Below, in pieces: positions 59,108 to 64,000 of a stretch of 64,000 nucleotides of DNA (position 1 is its first letter; each line of letters starts with the position of its first letter). This DNA comes from Prevotella lacticifex. Lineage in GTDB: Bacteria > Bacteroidota > Bacteroidia > Bacteroidales > Bacteroidaceae. The stretch covers positions 186,001-250,000 of the forward strand of contig NZ_BPTV01000002.1 in NCBI RefSeq assembly GCF_019973375.1, written 5' to 3'. The position numbers and the translations under genes are program-made. The notes below the pieces were generated by a model, which did no database searches, was not told the DNA's origin, and saw only the letters and a program-made list of their open reading frames with translations.

Positions 59108-62100
59108 ATGAAAACAAAACATTTCATTCAGCAGATGGCCGTGACACTCATGATGCTTATGGCCGGTACCTCGCCCACATGGGCGTGGTGGAGCTATGAC
59201 GAAACCCATGATGACCCAGGAGGCGGCACCTACACCTTCCGTTCCCAGCTATGGGGCTCCAAATTCGACTTCAACGCGGCAAGATATTTCGAGACGCACA
59301 TGAGTTTCGACATGAATAGCCACTGTTATTATTGGATGTTCGAGTTTATGGCCGTACCTGGGACGAAGCACATTGGCTTTCCTGAGTATCATTACAATGT
59401 ATCTCTGGTGACAAGCGACAACGTGGTGCATAAGGTGGCCGAATGGAAAAAAGAGGACAACGGAACGAGTATCTCAGACTACAAGGCCACCGACACCACC
59501 TGGGGAACTGTCCAGATAGAGAGAATTTCCAAGCTTTCGTTCCCTAATGACGGAAAACTGGTGCTTCAGTTCTTCCCCACAGACCGTTGCTTCGCCGACG
59601 GTGTCAAGCGCATTAGGATACAATACAGCTACGCGGCATACGACCCGGCCAACCACATGGACATCGATGAAGGTGACACCCAGTTTGAAAAAGATCTCAA
59701 CACCCAGCTGGCTGACAACGAGCCGCTGCCCAAGCTGACGATAGACTGGGGCGACGACTACACGCTGACCTATCGGGCAAGCGGCGCCGTGAAATATATG
59801 TCTGTCCAACAGAAGTACCTGACAAACAGATATTTTGTTGGTGACCCGGAGAGCGATGCCAAACTTGCCAACGCCACCCTGAATCTCGATGATTTCACGG
59901 TTACAAGCAACCATGCCGGGGCGTCAGACATCCTGATTACCACTCCTGTCAGACTCTACGGTTATAATTGCGGTGCCTATTTCTATCCGGTAACGGTTAA
60001 CTATACCCGAATGGCCGAGATTGACCCTGACGGCAGCTCTAACTACAGCTTCAACCTCACACGACCTGAGGAAGAGGTCATCATCGATCCCTTCACACGT
60101 CCCCTCACCGTCAACGTTCAGTTCAACAAGTGGCAAAAGCAAAACAAAGTCACCTGGACACGCAACGAGCAGGCCCGAGGCACTACTCGCAACAGATGGA
60201 TTTACCGCCCCTGCCGCACCGATGGCAAGTGGTATGTCATCCGCTACGAGGACGGACAGGAGGCCACCGAGTACACTGTTGTCGGCGAAATGAATGGTGA
60301 TGCAACAGACCTGAAAGTAGTAGATACCAATATCGACTACGACAAACTGTACAATTACCGCGTCATCTTCCTGCCCGACATATTGTCAGCCAAATACAAA
60401 GACCAACTGGCCAGCGGCATGCTGGCGGCGCAGGGGCGGCTTATTGCCAACTTCTGGATAGAGCAACAGGTGAACACCAAGCTCGAAATGCCCATCACAC
60501 TGGATCAAGACCGCAGCTACGACGGAGCCGTGCGCCTCGTCTGGGAATACTGCATACAGCCAACGGGTCAGAACTGGACCATCGAGTATAGTCCTGCGGG
60601 CGCGAATGCCTGGCGCGTGCTGGACAACAGCATGATGGTCGACCCGGATAAATCTACGGCGAGCTTCGATGCCGAAGGCTCAGTGTGCGACATGATGGAC
60701 TACCGCGTGAAGACCACCTATATGGATCGCGACTTCTATAGTAACGTTAAATCCTGCAACCTGCCTGCAGGCAGCTACATCAGCGAGGTGAAGGCCTCGA
60801 CGGGCACGGAGGAGAAGACCGTCATCGTGAAGTGGAAGGTGGCACGGGCCGACGTGACCAACGACATCTACTTCCGTGTGCTGCGCCGTGCCATCGGCAC
60901 TGAGGAGTGGACCGTGCTGACCGACGAGGTACACGGCACCGCCTCGGAGTACACCTACACCGACGACCGTCCGCTGGCCGGTTCCTACTATGAATACTCC
61001 GTGCAGGCCTACGGTGCGAAGTGCGACGAGCAGTTAGTGCAGACCGACGAGGTCATCACCCCCGGCTTCTCGCAGGCCCGCGGCACCATCACCGGCCACA
61101 TCAGCTACGGCACGGGTACCGCCGTGGCCGGAGCACGGGTGAACCTCATCAAGTCTTCTGCCGACACCGATGCCGACCAGCCGCAGTACCTCTCGCGCTA
61201 CATTCAGGGCGTGGGCAAGGGCCTGCAGTGGACGGCTGCCGACAAGGAGAAATACGCCAAGGTGCTCAACGGCGACGGTGCCTTCACCATCCAGTTCTGG
61301 GCACGGCCACTTGGCGTAAGCGCTGGCGGCACAGAAAAACAAACCATCCTGCGGCTGGGCAACAGATGGGAATTGGGCGTGAGGAGCGACGATGGCGAGA
61401 ACTTCTACCTAAACCGTGTTGTTCAAAGCGGCACAACCAACTACTCACACCACTTCAACAAGAGGCTACCCTTCAGCAGCACCGACTTCACCCACGTCAC
61501 CGCCGTCTATGACCACGGCATGCTAACCTGCTATGTGGGCACCGACACGCTGCTGACCTATACGTTGGATGACACTGGGCGTAAGGACTGGGGCAACAAC
61601 AACGGCCCCACGCTTGCTGTGGGCGGCATTTCAAGCCTGTATACAGACATGAACCTCCAGCCCTTCACCGGCTACATCGACGACATCCGCCTGTGGAACC
61701 GCGCCCTCAGCAAAGACGAGATTGAGGCCAACTACACCCGCATCCTTGGCGGCACGGAGAACGGCCTGATACTCTACTGGCCGCTCGACGAGGGCATCAA
61801 CGTGAAGAGCTACGCCTTCGACATCAGCCGTCAGGACGGCATCTACCAGCTGAACCACCCCGAGGTGGGCGTCAATGCGCAGCCGTCGGCCAGTGTGCCG
61901 CAGCGGCTGGGTCTCTACGGCGTGACCGACAAGGAGGGCGATTATATTATAAAAGGTATACCCTTCCAGCAGGGCGGCACCAACTACAAGCTGGCCCCTG
62001 AGCTGGGCATCCATGAGTTCTCGCCCGCCGTGCGCTCCATGTTCGTCAGTCCGACGAGCCTCACGGCCAACAACATCGATTTCGAGGACGTGTCCAGCTT

Positions 62101-64000
62101 CCCCATGGAGGGCCACATCTACTATGCAGGCACGAACATCCCCGCCGAGGGCATACAAATCTATGTAGACGGCGACTTGCAGTCGGAGGATGGTAAGATT
62201 GTGCAGACCGATGCCGACGGCCTTTACCGCGTGTCGGTGCCCATAGGCCAGCACTTCGTTGAAGCCAAGCTCGACGGCCACACGATGGTCAGCGGCGGAC
62301 GCTTCCCTACTGAGGGCCGCTTCAACTTCGACCGTGCCATGACCTACGACTTTGCCGACTCTACGCTGGTCAACTTCGTGGGCCGTGTGGCTGGCGGCAC
62401 ACGGGCCGACACACTGGCCGTGGGCTTCGGAGCCACGAAGAACAACATCGGCCAGGCCAAGATTACGCTGAAGCTGAGCAACGAGTCGTTCTTGTTCAAT
62501 ACCGATGCCACGCAAAGCCGCACCTGGGCCAGCGACACCACGGCCATACAGAGCACGGCACAGACGGAAACAGGGGACGATGCGAAGTACATCGTCATCG
62601 AGACCGACCCGCAGACGGGTGAGTTCTCGGCCCTGCTGCCCCCACTGAAGTACATCGTGAAGAGCATTGAGATTCCCAAGAATGAGGATCTTGAGTTCAC
62701 CTCCCTGCCGCAGATAGACCTGACCAACGTGCGCAAGGAGATGACCGACTCGCTGAAAGTGCTGACCGAACAGGGCGACAGCGTGTGGAACTACTATAAG
62801 TATAACACCAAGATGGTGCAGACCTACTTTGCCAAGCCTGAGGTGGCCCTGTGGCAAGTGAAGGGCGACGGAGCCTTCGGCGAACAGGAACTGAAGGACT
62901 ATGCCGTGAGCACCACCGAGACCATCGACATCACCGACATCTGGACCCGCGAGGCCGACGGCACGGTGAAGTACACCTACGACTTCCCCGTCTTTGCCCG
63001 CAAGAAGCAGTACACGTTCGGGCTCTTCGGCTATGAGGCCTATACCAACAAGGACAGCGGCACAGCCGTCACCGACACCATTCCGCTGAACGGACAGGTG
63101 CTGACCATCGCCAACGAGATGAGCGACGAGCAGAGCGTGGTGGCTCGTGTGATAGACCCCACCATGACCGACCTGAAGGCTGGCGACATCTACCAGCTGA
63201 AGCGCAATCAGGTGCGCTTGGACAGTCTGGGCCGCAATGAAATCACCTTCACCACCGGCGCGCCCAACGTGACGGCACCCTACACTCGCCAGTTCAGCCT
63301 GTCGTTCGAGCGCAACAACCGCACCTACGTAGGCCCCTCGCTGAACGGCATTGTGCTGGGCGAGCTGACCAACGGCAACAACTTCGTGACCGACGGCCCC
63401 GAACAGGTGCAGATGGTGCTGCGCGACCCGCCAGGCTCAAAGAGTAAGGCCACCTGGAAGACAGGCACCGTTTATACAAAGACAGACAGTGAGACCAAAG
63501 GAGTATATGCCGATGAGACCTTGTCGTTCGACCTCATCTGGGGCGCTGACCTTGACGTTGCTGTCGGTTTGGGTGTTGCCATCATCTCAGGCAGCAAAGC
63601 AAAGACAACAGCCGTCGTAGGCGAAAAGGGTTCTGTGGCCTGGCAGTGGAAAGACGAAACGACATGGGCCTATACCACAGCTGAGAACATCGCCACGAGT
63701 ACGGGTGACAAATATGTGGGGGCCGACGGCGACGTGTTCATCGGCACGTCACACAACTACATCATTGGCACCTGCCGCAAGTTGGGCTTCCACCGCGAGG
63801 CCGACGGCATCGTGCTGGGACTGAAGGAGGCCGTGACCATCAATGACAGCATCAGAACCAATTTCGTATATTCTGCACTTGAGATTGAGGAGACCATGAT
63901 ACCCAAGATTCTGGACACCCGTAATGCCCTGCTGGAATACATGGACGAAACCGCTGCCAAAAGCTATGAGAACAAGTCCGACCAGGATGTCTATCTGACA
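59108..64000 (+). CDS. Giant secreted surface protein with LamG domain, runs off right edge
   Basis: An ATG at 59108 opens a frame that stays open through base 64000 (1631 codons seen). A signal peptide (MAVTLMMLMAGTSPTWA) is followed by beta-rich repeats, fibronectin-like segments, a concanavalin/LamG domain near residues 690-870 (FTIQFWARPLG, HVTAVYDHG, GYIDDIRLWNRALSKDEIEA, LILYWPLDEG), then carboxypeptidase-regulatory-like repeats (EGHIYYAGTNIPAEGIQIYV). Such proteins are outer-surface adhesins or glycan-binding proteins. The C-terminal sorting signal is outside the window. Codon use is GC-rich compared with the defence island, as for native chromosomal genes. Confidence 0.85.
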   Translation, partial: MKTKHFIQQMAVTLMMLMAGTSPTWAWWSYDETHDDPGGGTYTFRSQLWGSKFDFNAARYFETHMSFDMNSHCYYWMFEFMAVPGTKHIGFPEYHYNVSLVTSDNVVHKVAEWKKEDNGTSISDYKATDTTWGTVQIERISKLSFPNDGKLVLQFFPTDRCFADGVKRIRIQYSYAAYDPANHMDIDEGDTQFEKDLNTQLADNEPLPKLTIDWGDDYTLTYRASGAVKYMSVQQKYLTNRYFVGDPESDAKLANATLNLDDFTVTSNHAGASDILITTPVRLYGYNCGAYFYPVTVNYTRMAEIDPDGSSNYSFNLTRPEEEVIIDPFTRPLTVNVQFNKWQKQNKVTWTRNEQARGTTRNRWIYRPCRTDGKWYVIRYEDGQEATEYTVVGEMNGDATDLKVVDTNIDYDKLYNYRVIFLPDILSAKYKDQLASGMLAAQGRLIANFWIEQQVNTKLEMPITLDQDRSYDGAVRLVWEYCIQPTGQNWTIEYSPAGANAWRVLDNSMMVDPDKSTASFDAEGSVCDMMDYRVKTTYMDRDFYSNVKSCNLPAGSYISEVKASTGTEEKTVIVKWKVARADVTNDIYFRVLRRAIGTEEWTVLTDEVHGTASEYTYTDDRPLAGSYYEYSVQAYGAKCDEQLVQTDEVITPGFSQARGTITGHISYGTGTAVAGARVNLIKSSADTDADQPQYLSRYIQGVGKGLQWTAADKEKYAKVLNGDGAFTIQFWARPLGVSAGGTEKQTILRLGNRWELGVRSDDGENFYLNRVVQSGTTNYSHHFNKRLPFSSTDFTHVTAVYDHGMLTCYVGTDTLLTYTLDDTGRKDWGNNNGPTLAVGGISSLYTDMNLQPFTGYIDDIRLWNRALSKDEIEANYTRILGGTENGLILYWPLDEGINVKSYAFDISRQDGIYQLNHPEVGVNAQPSASVPQRLGLYGVTDKEGDYIIKGIPFQQGGTNYKLAPELGIHEFSPAVRSMFVSPTSLTANNIDFEDVSSFPMEGHIYYAGTNIPAEGIQIYVDGDLQSEDGKIVQTDADGLYRVSVPIGQHFVEAKLDGHTMVSGGRFPTEGRFNFDRAMTYDFADSTLVNFVGRVAGGTRADTLAVGFGATKNNIGQAKITLKLSNESFLFNTDATQSRTWASDTTAIQSTAQTETGDDAKYIVIETDPQTGEFSALLPPLKYIVKSIEIPKNEDLEFTSLPQIDLTNVRKEMTDSLKVLTEQGDSVWNYYKYNTKMVQTYFAKPEVALWQVKGDGAFGEQELKDYAVSTTETIDITDIWTREADGTVKYTYDFPVFARKKQYTFGLFGYEAYTNKDSGTAVTDTIPLNGQVLTIANEMSDEQSVVARVIDPTMTDLKAGDIYQLKRNQVRLDSLGRNEITFTTGAPNVTAPYTRQFSLSFERNNRTYVGPSLNGIVLGELTNGNNFVTDGPEQVQMVLRDPPGSKSKATWKTGTVYTKTDSETKGVYADETLSFDLIWGADLDVAVGLGVAIISGSKAKTTAVVGEKGSVAWQWKDETTWAYTTAENIATSTGDKYVGADGDVFIGTSHNYIIGTCRKLGFHREADGIVLGLKEAVTINDSIRTNFVYSALEIEETMIPKILDTRNALLEYMDETAAKSYENKSDQDVYLT

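Noticed and set aside
61631..62857. 408-residue open frame antisense to the LamG protein
   Set aside because: It arises from the high-GC codon pattern of the real gene; no start context or family features.

Overview
The window looks like a chromosomal stretch of a member of the Bacteroidota, most likely a Prevotella-like organism. The evidence is Bacteroidales-type conjugation genes (TraG/J/K/L/M/N order), UpxY/NusG-like antiterminators, a fimbrillin lipoprotein, the small peptide genes that often accompany such surface loci, and repeated promoters of the Bacteroidota type (TTTG, about 20 bp, TAnnTTTG). I see no tRNA, rRNA or CRISPR array. Nearly everything from 1 to about 54.5 kb reads on the minus strand; from about 55 kb the genes read on the plus strand.

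Region 1 (1-6.1 kb): a partial DUF262 gene, an IS66-derived relic, a complete IS4-family insertion with 9-bp target duplications, then a compact four-gene operon (DUF488 protein, unknown 288-aa protein, DUF262 protein, HEPN RNase-like protein). Region 2 (6.2-12.2 kb): an IS66 relic, then a truncated conjugation module: a 290-aa unknown protein, a UpxY antiterminator behind a long structured leader with its own promoter and a terminator-like hairpin, a VirD4-type coupling protein, and a TraN gene cut inside its signal peptide. Region 3 (12.2-27 kb): a REP-associated tyrosine transposase flanked by inverted repeats, a complete qatABCD anti-phage operon, a three-gene operon (DUF262, AAA ATPase, PLD-like) whose upstream fourth gene is truncated, two polysaccharide genes (F420-hydrogenase-beta-like and Wzx flippase), and a PARIS system (ariA/ariB) with a small upstream gene. 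Region 4 (27-37.7 kb): an IS66 relic, a little-known gene set (PfkB kinase, unknown 369-aa protein, large P-loop ATPase, phosphoribosyltransferase, SIS-HAD fusion), and another IS66 relic disrupted by a complete IS1634-family element.

Region 5 (37.7-54.5 kb): a second, longer copy of the conjugation module. Its upxY is split by an ISAon1-type element (6-bp duplication). The coupling protein, traN, traM, traL, traK, traJ and three accessory transfer genes are intact. The VirB4-like traG is split by an ISL3-family element (8-bp duplication) and then ends abruptly near its Walker A motif. Relaxase, integrase and the remaining tra genes are not in the window, so both conjugative elements look decayed here. 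Region 6 (54.5-64 kb): an Abi_2 gene, a membrane-bound AraC-type regulator followed by four phased operator-like repeats, a promoter, two small genes, a fimbrillin lipoprotein and a giant LamG-containing secreted protein that runs off the right edge.

Overall, this is a defence island assembled between two tandem remnants of related conjugative elements. The defence modules are separated by same-orientation IS66 relics, which could act as recombination seams. The UpxY gene, its promoter and its leader sit exactly between the transfer genes and the cargo, so processive antitermination may control read-through into the defence cargo (inference). The best candidates for undescribed systems are the SIS-HAD/PRTase/ATPase/PfkB set, the DUF488/DUF262/HEPN operon, and the DUF262-AAA-PLD operon.
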